Shown here: one piece after another, positions 1 through 8,948 of the stretch | How the letters are laid out: the number at the start of each line of letters is the position of its first letter | How positions within the stretch are numbered: position 1 is the first letter of the stretch | Assembly: GCA_009911035.1 (NCBI GenBank) | Contig: QXWO01000005.1 | Coordinates: 124,001 to 188,000 of the forward strand | Direction: 5' to 3' | From: Lachnospiraceae bacterium | Lineage (GTDB): Bacteria > Bacillota > Clostridia > Lachnospirales > Lachnospiraceae | DNA: 64,000 nucleotides | Made by a program: the position numbers and the translations under genes | The notes under the pieces: model-generated | What the model saw: only the letters and a program-made list of their open reading frames with translations | Databases searched by the model: none | Told to the model about the DNA's origin: nothing

Positions 1-147
1 CACTTTTTGTTCCACCCATGTATTATGGGGACGGAGCAGGTCGTAATGCGCCGCATAAAATCCATAGTTTTTACCATATTGATCATAGAAACCAACCCGG
101 AGGCTTGTAGTTCCCACATCGATTCCCATTAAAATATTCCGTTCCAT
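1..147 (-). CDS. FGGY-family carbohydrate kinase, N-terminal fragment
   Basis: Only the first 49 codons lie in the window; the gene continues past base 1. The start ATG at 147 has an AGAGGTGG ribosome site just upstream. The protein begins MERNILMGIDVGTTSLRVGF, which is the phosphate-1 loop (GIDxGTTSxR) of the FGGY sugar kinases such as xylulokinase and glycerol kinase. It is the last visible gene of the minus-strand operon that starts near 8776, 18 bases after the M42 peptidase gene. By context it probably phosphorylates the sugar freed by the nucleoside hydrolase or another imported sugar. The substrate cannot be told from this fragment. Confidence 0.85.
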   Translation of the reverse strand, partial: MERNILMGIDVGTTSLRVGFYDQYGKNYGFYAAHYDLLRPHNTWVEQKV

Positions 148-165
148 TCAGGCCACCTCTTTATC

Positions 166-1263
166 TTAAAACCTGTTAAGAGAAAAATTTTTATCAATCC
201 CCATAATAAATTCTATTACCAGTTCTCCCGTCCTTTCCAGATCCTTTAAATCCAGCACCTCCATGGGGCTATGGCTGTAGCGGTCAGGCGTTCCCATATC
301 CATGCATGGAATACCGCCCTCCTCAAGCTGTAAATAAGCAGAGTCCGACAATGCGCCCCGGGCTGCCTGCCGTTGAATAGGTATCCCTGTTTTCTCCGCA
401 GAACGTTTTAAATGTTCCAGCATGGGTTTGGGTATAATATTTCCATTCAGCGTCCCTTTTCCGTGGAAATTAAAAAGATTTACGGATACTCCATTTCCCA
501 GCATGACATTATTGCTCCCTTTTAGATCCGGCGTATCCCCTGCCCCTGCCCCTAATAAGCATATAGCCATATCCGCATGCGCCTTTCTTTGTGCAAGCAT
601 GGCTCCTCTTGCATTAAATTCTTCCATCACCGTTCCGGTTAAATAGACACTTGCTTTATGAGGCGTCCTGCTTAAGGTTTCCGCTATCTGTAAGAGCGTG
701 GTAAGACCTGATGCATCATCCGTGTAAGAACCGCATATTCTGTCATTTAAAAGTTCTTTATAGTACGCATCATAGACAACCGGACAGCCCGGCCAAATGC
801 CAAGCGCCCTTACTTCTTCTTCTGATGCTGCCCCGATATCTATGAACAAATTTCCTATTCCTTCTGCCCTTTCCTTTTCCGGCGAAGCAAGGACATGATA
901 AGATTTCATTCCAAAAACACCTGGGTAATAATCTCCGTTTTCACTTCCCACCCTGACGCCCAGTCCTTGAAGAACCTTTTCAGGAACACCGCCTACCCGG
1001 TCCACTTTCAGGAAACCGTCCGGAGTAATGCAGGTAATGACAAATCCAATAGTATCCATATGTGCAAAAATCATGATAGAAGGCACTGATGAGTCTGTTC
1101 CCGGAAACGCTGCTATTACATTGCCTGCCTGGTCAGTTTCAACTTTATGGGCATATTGCTTCATATCCTCATAAAACCTGCGGGCCATTTTTTCTTCATA
1201 ACCGGAAAGCCTCGGGATTTCCATATACGCTTTCAGCTTTGCCTTCAATTCCTCCCGTTCCAT
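166..1263 (-). CDS. M42-family metallopeptidase (FrvX/SgcX-like)
   Basis: This is a 365-residue cytosolic metalloenzyme of the M42 aminopeptidase/'endoglucanase' family. Metal-site motifs are visible: AHMDTIGF (H68, D70), TDDASG (D182/D183), VMEEFNARG (E214/E215) and a late YSHSPMEV histidine. The start at 1263 is chosen because GGGAGGAGG lies 8 bases before it; the open frame runs 69 bases further up, but that part overlaps the preceding gene and has no ribosome site. M42 proteins recur in sugar operons (frvX, sgcX in E. coli) where a peptidase role is doubtful, so the natural substrate may be a glycosylated small molecule. It sits between the nucleoside hydrolase and the FGGY kinase in the operon. 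Confidence 0.85.
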   Translation of the reverse strand: MEREELKAKLKAYMEIPRLSGYEEKMARRFYEDMKQYAHKVETDQAGNVIAAFPGTDSSVPSIMIFAHMDTIGFVITCITPDGFLKVDRVGGVPEKVLQGLGVRVGSENGDYYPGVFGMKSYHVLASPEKERAEGIGNLFIDIGAASEEEVRALGIWPGCPVVYDAYYKELLNDRICGSYTDDASGLTTLLQIAETLSRTPHKASVYLTGTVMEEFNARGAMLAQRKAHADMAICLLGAGAGDTPDLKGSNNVMLGNGVSVNLFNFHGKGTLNGNIIPKPMLEHLKRSAEKTGIPIQRQAARGALSDSAYLQLEEGGIPCMDMGTPDRYSHSPMEVLDLKDLERTGELVIEFIMGIDKNFSLNRF

Positions 1264-1285
1264 ATTTGTTTCCTCCTCCCTTAGC

Positions 1286-1317
1286 GCGTGTTTGAAAATT
1301 GCTTTCTTCAAACACGC
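1286..1317 (-). other. Intra-operon 11-bp perfect hairpin
   Basis: The arms 1286-1296 and 1307-1317 (GCGTGTTTGAA / TTCAAACACGC) are perfect inverted complements around a 10-base loop. They fill the gap between the nucleoside hydrolase stop and the M42 ribosome site. There is no U-tract on the minus strand, so an mRNA processing or stability element is more likely than a terminator. Confidence 0.6.
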
Positions 1318-1318
1318 T

Positions 1319-2248
1319 CTAGTCAATCGCACTGATCGTTTTCTGTATTATGCCTATAAATTTCTCCTTATCACACCCAAAAGCAATGTGCACATTCGGC
1401 GGCTGCTTCAGATAGTGATCCATATCCGCCACCGTCTCACCATAAGTAAGCTCACCTTTTGTTTCCACATCCACATACACATGTTTCCATTCCATACATT
1501 CCGGGCAGATAAGTGCAGCGGCAGCCAGTCCATCCCAGATATAAATGCCCTCCTCCGGGAAGGGACGCTCTCCGTCCCCCGGATAAAACATCAAATCGCC
1601 AATAAACTTTGAAACCCTCTTTCCATCGGACAGCAGGCAGTCCAAATCCTTCCTTGTTACAGGCGTACGGTAAGTTACATCTGTTCCAATCATCTTGATC
1701 GGAATACCGGACTGGAACACAATTTTAGCGGCTTCTGCATCTGTATAAATATTAAATTCCGTCCTAGGGGTATGATTGCCGTAATATACAGCGCCCCCCA
1801 TAATTACGATTTCCCTGATGAGCTCCCTGTCTTCCAGATATACGGAAAGGAGCAGCGCCACATTTGTCAAGGGGCCCGTCGCAAGAATAACAATCTCTCC
1901 CGCCGCTTTCTGGACTTCCCGGTGAAGCAGTTCTACCGAATTATACGGGCTAAATTCTCCCTGTGCTTTCGGCAGCGCTGCATTTCCAAGACCTCCCTCA
2001 CCCATGACAGAAATATCCAGAGCTTCAAATTTTTTCATAATCGGGTAGCTTCCTTTGGCAACAGGTGCCGGAATGCCAAAGTACTCCGTAATATCAAGTG
2101 CATTCTGTGCTGTAACTTCTCTGTTTAAATTACCTGCAACTGTCGTGACTGCCCTCAAATCAATGTTTTTGGCCGCATGTACCATAAGCATGGCAAGGGC
2201 GTCATCTGTGCCCGGGTCACAGTCCATCACAATAGGGATTTTCTTCAT
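1319..2248 (-). CDS. Inosine-uridine preferring nucleoside hydrolase
   Basis: This 309-residue enzyme hydrolyses the N-glycosidic bond of ribonucleosides to a base and ribose. The hallmark calcium-binding motif DCDPGTDD is at residues 9-16, and the family's conserved ATGPLTNVA stretch is present. The start at 2248 is set by GGAAAGG about 9 bases upstream; an in-frame ATG 36 bases earlier lacks a ribosome site. No signal peptide is seen, so it acts in the cytosol on imported nucleosides. It directly follows the two permease genes, which supports a nucleoside as the ABC transporter's cargo. The exact base preference cannot be read from the sequence. Confidence 0.9.
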   Translation of the reverse strand: MKKIPIVMDCDPGTDDALAMLMVHAAKNIDLRAVTTVAGNLNREVTAQNALDITEYFGIPAPVAKGSYPIMKKFEALDISVMGEGGLGNAALPKAQGEFSPYNSVELLHREVQKAAGEIVILATGPLTNVALLLSVYLEDRELIREIVIMGGAVYYGNHTPRTEFNIYTDAEAAKIVFQSGIPIKMIGTDVTYRTPVTRKDLDCLLSDGKRVSKFIGDLMFYPGDGERPFPEEGIYIWDGLAAAALICPECMEWKHVYVDVETKGELTYGETVADMDHYLKQPPNVHIAFGCDKEKFIGIIQKTISAID

Positions 2249-2284
2249 CTGTATCATCCTTTCCGCTTTATTTTTGATCTGCAC

Positions 2285-3229
2285 TTACTGCTGGACACCC
2301 AGCATTTTCATTTTTAGCTTTTTCTCGTTTCTAACCTTGAATACGGAATACAGGGTAATGCCTAAAATAGTGGTAACATATGGAATCATCTGAATAAACT
2401 GCGCCGGCACTGCGAGAACCTGCAAATAGTTTGCCGCAGAATCTGCTGCCCCAAAAATAAGCGCTGCAAGGAGCGTTCCCCAGGGCGTATTCTGCCCCAT
2501 GGAATTTGCCGCCAGAGCAATAAATCCTCTTCCCGACGTCATATTTGCCGTAAATCCGCTCATGTAGCTCATAGATAAAAATACACCGGCCAGACCGGAA
2601 AAAAATCCGCTGATCAAAAGGGCAGTATAGCGCGTCCTGATCACGCTTATCCCCACAGATCCAACCGCCTTTTCATTTTCGCCTACCGCACTGATACGTA
2701 TCCCCGTTCTTGTCCTAAAGATAAAAACATGCATAACTGCAACTAAAAGTATTGCTGTGTAAGTCAGAACGCTTTGTCCTGAAATTATTTCCCCCAGAAC
2801 AGGAATATCTTTTATCAGAGGAATATCAATCTTAGGAACTGTCAGACTGTTCAGTGCAGTGGAAGCCCCCTTACTGCCAGTCAGCAGGTATAATGCAAAC
2901 ACTGTGCCGCCCTTTGCAATGGCATTGACCGCCAGTCCACACATAATATTGTTTGCCTTTAGCTGTAAAATGAAATATGCCAGGATCAGGGAAACTACCA
3001 TTCCGCCTGCCGCACCGGCTGCAACACCTGCAAAGCAGCTCTGTGTCACTGCCGATATGACTACCCCGGTAAGCGCACTGATCAGCATCATCCCTTCAAT
3101 TGCAATGTTGGCGACTCCCGCCCGTTCAGATACCACTGCCGCCATACCTGCTAAAATCAAAGGAGTGCTTACTCTTAGAATTGAATATGCAAAGGATGTG
3201 GTGAAAATAATATTGAACATCTGCTGCAT
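2285..3229 (-). CDS. ABC transporter permease, NupQ/YufQ-like
   Basis: This 314-residue integral membrane protein belongs to the branched-chain-like permease family (BPD_transp_2) that serves BMP-type nucleoside importers. Several hydrophobic helices are clear, and the conserved N-terminal segment ERAGVANIAIEGMML is typical of NupQ/YufQ. It starts one base after the stop of the partner permease gene, so the two are translationally coupled. Together with the 4324-5871 ATPase and the 5972-7129 lipoprotein it makes a complete importer, probably for purine or pyrimidine nucleosides. Confidence 0.9.
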   Translation of the reverse strand: MQQMFNIIFTTSFAYSILRVSTPLILAGMAAVVSERAGVANIAIEGMMLISALTGVVISAVTQSCFAGVAAGAAGGMVVSLILAYFILQLKANNIMCGLAVNAIAKGGTVFALYLLTGSKGASTALNSLTVPKIDIPLIKDIPVLGEIISGQSVLTYTAILLVAVMHVFIFRTRTGIRISAVGENEKAVGSVGISVIRTRYTALLISGFFSGLAGVFLSMSYMSGFTANMTSGRGFIALAANSMGQNTPWGTLLAALIFGAADSAANYLQVLAVPAQFIQMIPYVTTILGITLYSVFKVRNEKKLKMKMLGVQQ

Positions 3230-3230
3230 A

Positions 3231-4307
3231 CTATGCCACCTCCTTCATCTTTTTCTGTTCGTCCTTTACCGAACGAATCACCATCTTATGCTTCGTTCCC
3301 GACAGGAAGGCGCTTGCTGTGATCAAGAGCATAATAATACCCTGTATGATACTGACTGATTCATTAGGCACACTGGAAACTCTGGCCATAACATCTGTCC
3401 CCACCCTTATATAGGCCAGAAAAAGCGCGCCAACCGGCACCAGTGCCGGGTTGTTGGCTGCTAAAATCGCAACTGTCATGCCATCAAACCCATATCCCGG
3501 CGTACTCTGCCATTGAAATCTGTCGTACATACCCAGAAGTTCCACAGCTCCTCCCAGCCCCGCAATAAATCCGCCGATGATCTGGCAGGAAAATATCACT
3601 GCAAATGTATTGATACCTGAATATTTTGAAAACCTGGGGTTTTTACCCACCATACGTATACTATATCCCCACTTGGTTTTATACATGAAAAACGCTGTCA
3701 GTACCACCATAAACAATGCAATGAACAGCCCTGTATGAATGTTGGTTTTGGAAATAAAAGACTGTAGCTTTGCGTTTTCCGGTATTAAATAGGAGGCAAC
3801 AAATCCTGATCCCGGATCACGGATAAAATTCAGCAGGACAAAGATCGTAAAATACTCCAGTATGGAATTGAACATCATGGACACTACAAATTCATTTACA
3901 TTCCACTTTGCCTTTAAAAACCCTGGTATGACAGCACAGATTCCTCCCACCGCCCCGCCAATCAGCACTCCCAGAAAAAGGGCAATGCCTGCAGGCAGTT
4001 GCAGTTTAAGTAAAAGTACTGCACAAGCCAGAGCTCCCACTAAAAAGGAGCCGTCCCCTATCAGGCTGAATTGTTTTGCCTGAAACATAACGCAGGCTGC
4101 CAGACCTGTAAATATAAGAGGAATCATACCTTCAATAACATTTCCGATTCTTCTTTTCGTTGAAAGAGGCCCGGCAATAAATGTCTTTAATGCTTCCACC
4201 GGCTCATTGCTCACACACAAAATAATTATAAACGTTACCAGGAGCGCAACTGTAATAGCAATCAGTATACTTAAAAATTGAAATAATGCTTCCCTTTTTT
4301 TATTCAC
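3231..4307 (-). CDS. ABC transporter permease, NupP/YufP-like
   Basis: This is the 358-residue first permease of the BMP-type importer. It has a long N-terminal hydrophobic helix (about residues 12-32) and many further membrane segments. Translation starts at a GTG (4305-4307) preceded by AGCAGGTG. It lies 16 bases after the ATPase gene and 1 base before its partner permease. Together the two permeases form the membrane channel. Assignment rests on family pattern and gene order (lipoprotein, ATPase, permease, permease), which matches B. subtilis nupN-nupO-nupP-nupQ. Confidence 0.88.
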   Translation of the reverse strand: MNKKREALFQFLSILIAITVALLVTFIIILCVSNEPVEALKTFIAGPLSTKRRIGNVIEGMIPLIFTGLAACVMFQAKQFSLIGDGSFLVGALACAVLLLKLQLPAGIALFLGVLIGGAVGGICAVIPGFLKAKWNVNEFVVSMMFNSILEYFTIFVLLNFIRDPGSGFVASYLIPENAKLQSFISKTNIHTGLFIALFMVVLTAFFMYKTKWGYSIRMVGKNPRFSKYSGINTFAVIFSCQIIGGFIAGLGGAVELLGMYDRFQWQSTPGYGFDGMTVAILAANNPALVPVGALFLAYIRVGTDVMARVSSVPNESVSIIQGIIMLLITASAFLSGTKHKMVIRSVKDEQKKMKEVA

Positions 4308-4323
4308 TTAAACACCTGCTTTC

Positions 4324-5871
4324 TTATCCTAATTTCAGGATGATATCTTCAGGCTGCTTCATAAGTCCCAGCATGTAGTATCCTAATTCTTCTTCCGTGA
4401 CATTTCTGCTGTCTTCAAAATAAGCGACAACTTCTCCTCCATAAAATACCGCAAGGGAATCGCTAAGCTCCATCACTTCATTTAAATCCGCAGAAACCAG
4501 CAGAACCGCTGCCCCGTTATCCCGTATTTCCACCAGTTTTTTATGAATGAACTCTGTTGCTCCCACATCGACGCCTCTTGAAGGCTGGTTTGCAATCATA
4601 ATCGCCGGCTCTCTGGCAAATTCTCTTGCAATCACGACTTTCTGCATGTTCCCGCCGGAAAGCATACTCACCGGCTGTTTATAAGAACTGCATTTAATCA
4701 GGAACTTGTCCACCAGCTCCAGGGCCAGAGCGGCTATCTTTTTATTACTCAGTATGGGGCCGTGCCCTATCATATCTTCCCCCAGTTTATCCGAAATCAG
4801 ATTATCGCTGATCGATGCTTCTGTGGCGACGCCATAAGACATTCTGTCCTCCGAAATATGTGACAAACCTGCTTTTCTTATTTTTTTGATGCTAAATTTG
4901 TCTACATACTGCCCGCATATGGATACTCTGCCCTTATAGTCCTTGCGCATACCTGAAATGCATTCAACAAATTCAGACTGTCCATTTCCCTCTACACCGG
5001 CAATGCCGAGTATTTCACCTTTTCTTACTTTCAAATTTATATGGTTCACCGCATGTTTGCCGTCTTCATTTATACAGGATAGATCCTCCACTTTCAAAAC
5101 CGCATCCCCGGGCTTTGCCTTCCTCTTTTCAACAGACTTGATCACATCCCTTCCTACCATCAGCCGGGATATACTCTTCTCATCCAGCTCCTGCATGTCG
5201 TATGTCCCCATGCTTTTTCCATTTTTCATAATGGTGATCCGGTCGCATATCTGCTTGATCTCTTTTAGCTTATGGGAAATAAAAATAATTGTATGGCCTC
5301 TTTTCTTAAATTCCGTCAGCTCATGAAATAGTTCTTCTGTCTCCTGCGGCGTTAAAACTGCTGTCGGTTCATCCAAAATCAAAATTTTTGCACCGCCTGC
5401 AAGGGCTTTCAATATCTCCACCTTCTGCTTCATTCCCACCGGAATATCCGCCACCCTGGCGGTACATAATATTTTGAAATTATATTTTTCCGCTATTTCT
5501 TCGGCCTGCTTAATCATCATTTTTGTATCAATCAGTCCGTTTTTTCTTGGCTCCTTTCCAAGATATATATTCTGTGCCACCGAAAGGGAGGGCACTAGCA
5601 TAAAGTGCTGGTGAACCATGCCAATGCCATGGGCAATTGCGTCATTGGGCGAAGTAATTTTTATTTTTCTGCCTTCCAGATAAACTGCTCCTTCTTCCGG
5701 CTGGTGTTCCCCGTACAAAATGTTCATCAACGTAGATTTTCCCGCACCATTTTCTCCCATAAGTGCGTGAATCTCTCCTGCTTTTACTGAAAAATCTACT
5801 TTATCGTTTGCCATGACCCCATTCGGATATATTTTAGTAATTTTAGACATTACCAGTAAATCTTCATTCAT
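4324..5871 (-). CDS. Double-domain ABC ATPase, NupO/YufO-like
   Basis: This 515-residue protein has two fused ATPase domains. The first has an intact Walker A (GENGAGKST, residues 39-47) and Walker B (ILILDEPTA), but its signature is the variant IPVGMKQ. The second has a canonical signature (LSGGNMQK) but a degenerate Walker A (GVEGNGQSE, without the lysine). This asymmetric pattern is normal for sugar and nucleoside importers of the RbsA/NupO type, where one composite site hydrolyses ATP. It drives uptake through the two downstream permeases and lies about 100 bases after the lipoprotein gene, separated by a hairpin. Confidence 0.92.
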   Translation of the reverse strand: MNEDLLVMSKITKIYPNGVMANDKVDFSVKAGEIHALMGENGAGKSTLMNILYGEHQPEEGAVYLEGRKIKITSPNDAIAHGIGMVHQHFMLVPSLSVAQNIYLGKEPRKNGLIDTKMMIKQAEEIAEKYNFKILCTARVADIPVGMKQKVEILKALAGGAKILILDEPTAVLTPQETEELFHELTEFKKRGHTIIFISHKLKEIKQICDRITIMKNGKSMGTYDMQELDEKSISRLMVGRDVIKSVEKRKAKPGDAVLKVEDLSCINEDGKHAVNHINLKVRKGEILGIAGVEGNGQSEFVECISGMRKDYKGRVSICGQYVDKFSIKKIRKAGLSHISEDRMSYGVATEASISDNLISDKLGEDMIGHGPILSNKKIAALALELVDKFLIKCSSYKQPVSMLSGGNMQKVVIAREFAREPAIMIANQPSRGVDVGATEFIHKKLVEIRDNGAAVLLVSADLNEVMELSDSLAVFYGGEVVAYFEDSRNVTEEELGYYMLGLMKQPEDIILKLG

Positions 5872-5913
5872 ATAAAACCATACCTGCCCTTCTCTTTTTT
5901 GCCTGATTTTATA

Positions 5914-5960
5914 GAAAAGAGACTGCTTTAATACATGACCATATAAAGCAATCTCTTTTT
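5914..5960 (-). terminator. Attenuating hairpin between lipoprotein and ATPase genes
   Basis: Arms near 5914-5930 and 5944-5960 (AAAGAGACTGCTTTA / TAAAGCAATCTCTTT) form a stem of about 15 bp with one mismatch. On the minus strand it is followed by TCTCTTTTCTATAAAA. A leaky stop here would keep the binding protein in excess over the ATPase and permeases, which is common in such operons. Confidence 0.6.
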
Positions 5961-5971
5961 TACTAAACGAA

Positions 5972-7129
5972 TCAGGGCGCTACAGAGTTGATAATTTCCC
6001 TTACTTCTTCAGTTGTAAGTCCATATGCTGATTTTACACTAATTTCACCCCTGGCAATTGCATCAGACGCTTCGTCTATCTTCACCTTAACGTCTTCCGG
6101 GACAAGCTTCTGATAAAATTCGTTATCGCTTAAACCAACCGCCCCGTCGGAAAGGCCAAGTGCCTCCTCCTGTCCCCAGGGCAGGGTTCCTTCCTGTATC
6201 ATCTCATAAGCACGTACCAGTGTTGCATCCACATTTTTCATTACGGAAGCCGGAATAAGCTGGGCCTGGGCGGGATCACTTTCGGCATAAAGCATCGCCT
6301 GGTCAGAATCAACGCCTATTGCATAATTTCCCGTTTCTTTTGCTGCCTCTAATGTGCCAATGCCGGATGCGCCTGCCGCCGTAAAAATAATGTCCGCTCC
6401 CTGATTGTACTGCGCCAGCGCCATTTCCTTACACTTCGGGCTGTCACTGTAGTCATCAACATATCCGCAGATCACTTTAATATCCGGGTCAACAGACCGG
6501 GCGCCTTCAATAAAGCCTATCATAAAGTCATTGATCACAGCGCCGTCAGCACCGCCCAAGAATCCGAGAATACTTGTTTTACTCATATTTGCTGCCATAA
6601 TGCCTGCCAGATAAGCCGCTTCATTGGACTTATAGGAAATAGAATATACGTTAGAATAATCTCCCGCTGCATAATCAACTGCCGCGTCAAATATAATGTA
6701 TTTGATATCAGGATAATCCTTTGCAACATTCTGGAAAGGTTCCTGAAGCTGCCAGCCAGACCCAATAATGATGTCATAGCCTTCGTCAGAGGCATCCAGC
6801 ACATTTGTTTCATACTTTGTAGCGTCAGATCCCATCTCAATAACCTTTACCTGCGCGCCGTAGTCTGCCATGATCTGGGAAGTTCCCTTGTTTGCCGAGT
6901 CCAAAAAGGACATGTCACCCAAATTACCCGAAAGCAGCAGTGCAATTCTGACATCCTCCTGGGACGGCGCTTCTTCCTTTTCCGTATCCTGTTCTTTTTC
7001 TTGTCCGGCCTCATTGCTTTCGGAGTTTTGCTGAGCCGTCTGTGTTTCTTCTGATGTCTTTCCACACCCCATAAGTGACGTCATAATCATAGACATACTT
7101 AAAATAATTGCGACAATTTTCTTCTTCAT
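5972..7129 (-). CDS. BMP-family nucleoside-binding lipoprotein
   Basis: This 385-residue basic-membrane-protein family lipoprotein is the extracellular receptor of the ABC importer. A lipoprotein signal ends in the lipobox LMGC (C22), followed by a low-complexity Glu/Gln/Ser linker to about residue 55. The mature part has the BMP fold pattern, including the conserved phrases LLSGNLGDMSF, GFLGGADGAVINDF and FTAAGASGIGTLEAA. Its strong ribosome site AAGGAGG is embedded in the last codons of the upstream BtpA-like gene, which couples the two. BMP proteins usually bind nucleosides or similar ligands. Confidence 0.92.
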   Translation of the reverse strand: MKKKIVAIILSMSMIMTSLMGCGKTSEETQTAQQNSESNEAGQEKEQDTEKEEAPSQEDVRIALLLSGNLGDMSFLDSANKGTSQIMADYGAQVKVIEMGSDATKYETNVLDASDEGYDIIIGSGWQLQEPFQNVAKDYPDIKYIIFDAAVDYAAGDYSNVYSISYKSNEAAYLAGIMAANMSKTSILGFLGGADGAVINDFMIGFIEGARSVDPDIKVICGYVDDYSDSPKCKEMALAQYNQGADIIFTAAGASGIGTLEAAKETGNYAIGVDSDQAMLYAESDPAQAQLIPASVMKNVDATLVRAYEMIQEGTLPWGQEEALGLSDGAVGLSDNEFYQKLVPEDVKVKIDEASDAIARGEISVKSAYGLTTEEVREIINSVAP

Positions 7130-7131
7130 GC

Positions 7132-7941
7132 TTACCTCCTTACTGTGTTTACTTTTTCCATAAAACGTGCCACCCTGTCATATTCAACAAAATTTTCAAA
7201 TTTCCCATCCTTTTTAAAATAAGTTCCCACAATTGCCCCATCGGATACTTTCAACTGCATTTCAATTGTTTCCAATTTACATCCTGTATTGCAGAATATG
7301 TAGGTGTCAGGAATTGCTTCTTTTACCCGTTTCAATATGGACGTATCTGTATCTGCCCCTGCGGTTGCCCCTGATACCAGCAGTGCATCAGGATTGTTAT
7401 TAAAAACATTTGTTTTGGCAATATCCACGATATCTCTGTTTCCCAAATATACCGCAGCCTCCGGATAAATATTATATAAAAGTTTCGTTTTATCTTTCAG
7501 TCCCAGCCTTTTCCTGTGACGGCTGATTTCCCCTGCATCGTTATCCCATAATCCCAAATCGCCTGCATATACACCGCTCATCACTTCCCTGATGAAACAT
7601 GCCCCTGTTGCTGCTGCAAGATCAAGTGATGCATAAGGATCCCAGAGAATATTGACTCCAAAGGGAATTTTTATTTCTGATTTCAGCTCGCCAATTACCG
7701 CTGCCATGGCTGCCGTTGTTTCAGGGTTTACCTTCTTTAAATAGGGAAGGGAAAATTCATTGGAAAACATAACTGCATCCACGCCGCCCTTTTGCAGTGC
7801 AAGGAAATCTTCTCTCGCCTTTTCAACAACATAGGACATTCCCTTTTCTTCATTGTAGTTTAAATCTCCCGGCAATGCTCTGATATGACACATGGCAATA
7901 ATCGGTTTTTCTGTATTGAACAAATCTTTTGTCCATCCCAT
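7132..7941 (-). CDS. BtpA/SgcQ-family protein
   Basis: This 269-residue, probably TIM-barrel protein belongs to the BtpA/SgcQ family. Recognisable motifs are PIIAMCHIRALPGD near the start, FGVNILWDPYASL in the middle, and the C-terminal SDGAIVGTYFKKDG. The biochemical role of the SgcQ branch is not settled. It ends 2 bases before the BMP lipoprotein start and follows the DeoR regulator gene. Its presence with an M42 protein and a DeoR regulator mirrors the E. coli sgc operon (sgcQ, sgcX, sgcR). A good AGGAGG-type site precedes the ATG. Confidence 0.82.
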   Translation of the reverse strand: MGWTKDLFNTEKPIIAMCHIRALPGDLNYNEEKGMSYVVEKAREDFLALQKGGVDAVMFSNEFSLPYLKKVNPETTAAMAAVIGELKSEIKIPFGVNILWDPYASLDLAAATGACFIREVMSGVYAGDLGLWDNDAGEISRHRKRLGLKDKTKLLYNIYPEAAVYLGNRDIVDIAKTNVFNNNPDALLVSGATAGADTDTSILKRVKEAIPDTYIFCNTGCKLETIEMQLKVSDGAIVGTYFKKDGKFENFVEYDRVARFMEKVNTVRR

Positions 7942-7990
7942 TTACTATTTCCTCCATTCTTATAGTGCACCGCCAAGGCTGATATATGCA

Positions 7991-8776
7991 CTAAACACAT
8001 TTGATCTCTATGCCGTTTTCACGGATGCTTTCTGCCATAGAGTGGGAAATCTGATTATCAGTTATAAGCATATCAATATCCGACAAATTACAGAATTTAG
8101 ATACAGCGATTTTATCAAATTTGCTGTGGTCTGCCACCAGAATGATTTTCTTTCCCGCATTTACCAACAGCGCTTTAATTCCTGACTCCACGTAATTGGC
8201 ATTAGATATGCCAAATGAAGTGTGAATGGCATCGGCGCTTAAGAAAACTTTATCAACCATCATATTTCTTATAAAATTTTCCGTAATGGAGCCGACCAGG
8301 ACATTATATCCCTGTCTGACGATCCCACCGGTAAGAATCACCTGGATAGAAGGATGATTATTTAAAACTGTTGCAATTGACATATCATAGGTGATCACTG
8401 TTAACTGCTTCTTGCCGGAAAGGCACATTGCTATCTGGCAGGTAGTAGTCCCTGAATCAAAAAATATTGCATCGCCATCCTGGATCTCATTGGCTGCCTG
8501 TATGGCAATCCGCTTTTTTTCATCCATCCGCAGAGCTACTTTTGCATGGTAAAGATATTCAAAAGTTGTACTGACATTGGACAGCACTGCGCCTCCATGT
8601 ACCCTGCGGAGATGCCCCTGACGCTCCAGTTCATTAAAATCACGCCGGATCGTAGCAGTTGATACATCTAACTCCTGGGCAATTTCCTGTACGTCGATCC
8701 TTCCATATTTATTCAATTTTTCCATAATCATCACGAGCCGATGATTTGCCTGATTTACGCTTGCGTATTCATTCAT
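7991..8776 (-). CDS. DeoR-family transcriptional regulator
   Basis: This is a 261-residue DeoR-type repressor. The N-terminal winged helix contains IDVQEIAQELDVSTATIRRD followed by LRRVHGGAV, the classic DeoR signature. The C-terminal sensor domain has the sugar-phosphate binding motif IFFDSGTTT. It is the first gene of the operon, which suggests it represses its own transcription together with the transport and catabolic genes until a phosphorylated sugar intermediate accumulates. A SigA-type promoter (8800-8828) and a large palindrome (8949-8990) lie upstream. Confidence 0.93.
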   Translation of the reverse strand: MNEYASVNQANHRLVMIMEKLNKYGRIDVQEIAQELDVSTATIRRDFNELERQGHLRRVHGGAVLSNVSTTFEYLYHAKVALRMDEKKRIAIQAANEIQDGDAIFFDSGTTTCQIAMCLSGKKQLTVITYDMSIATVLNNHPSIQVILTGGIVRQGYNVLVGSITENFIRNMMVDKVFLSADAIHTSFGISNANYVESGIKALLVNAGKKIILVADHSKFDKIAVSKFCNLSDIDMLITDNQISHSMAESIRENGIEIKCV

Positions 8777-8799
8777 ATCTCTTTCCCTTTGATAGTAAA

Positions 8800-8828
8800 A
8801 TTATAATTTGGCTGGTTTTTTGTTTCAA
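8800..8828 (-). promoter_or_regulatory. SigA-type promoter of the DeoR-BMP operon
   Basis: On the minus strand, TTGAAA (8823-8828) and TATAAT (8800-8805) are separated by exactly 17 bases. The -10 lies about 24 bases before the DeoR start codon. Confidence 0.75.
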
Positions 8829-8948
8829 TAGAATGTACATTATTTGTCGTTTTACGTATTTTTATCGTCATATTCTCCTAATTAGTCATGTGACATTCAG
8901 CAGTTTTTTATGCATATTTTATTAATTCTTTCTTGTTTCTGCTCATTT

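Noticed and set aside
4324-5871. Mutational loss of the second Walker A lysine in the ABC ATPase
   Set aside because: The degenerate second site is normal in RbsA/NupO-type double ATPases.
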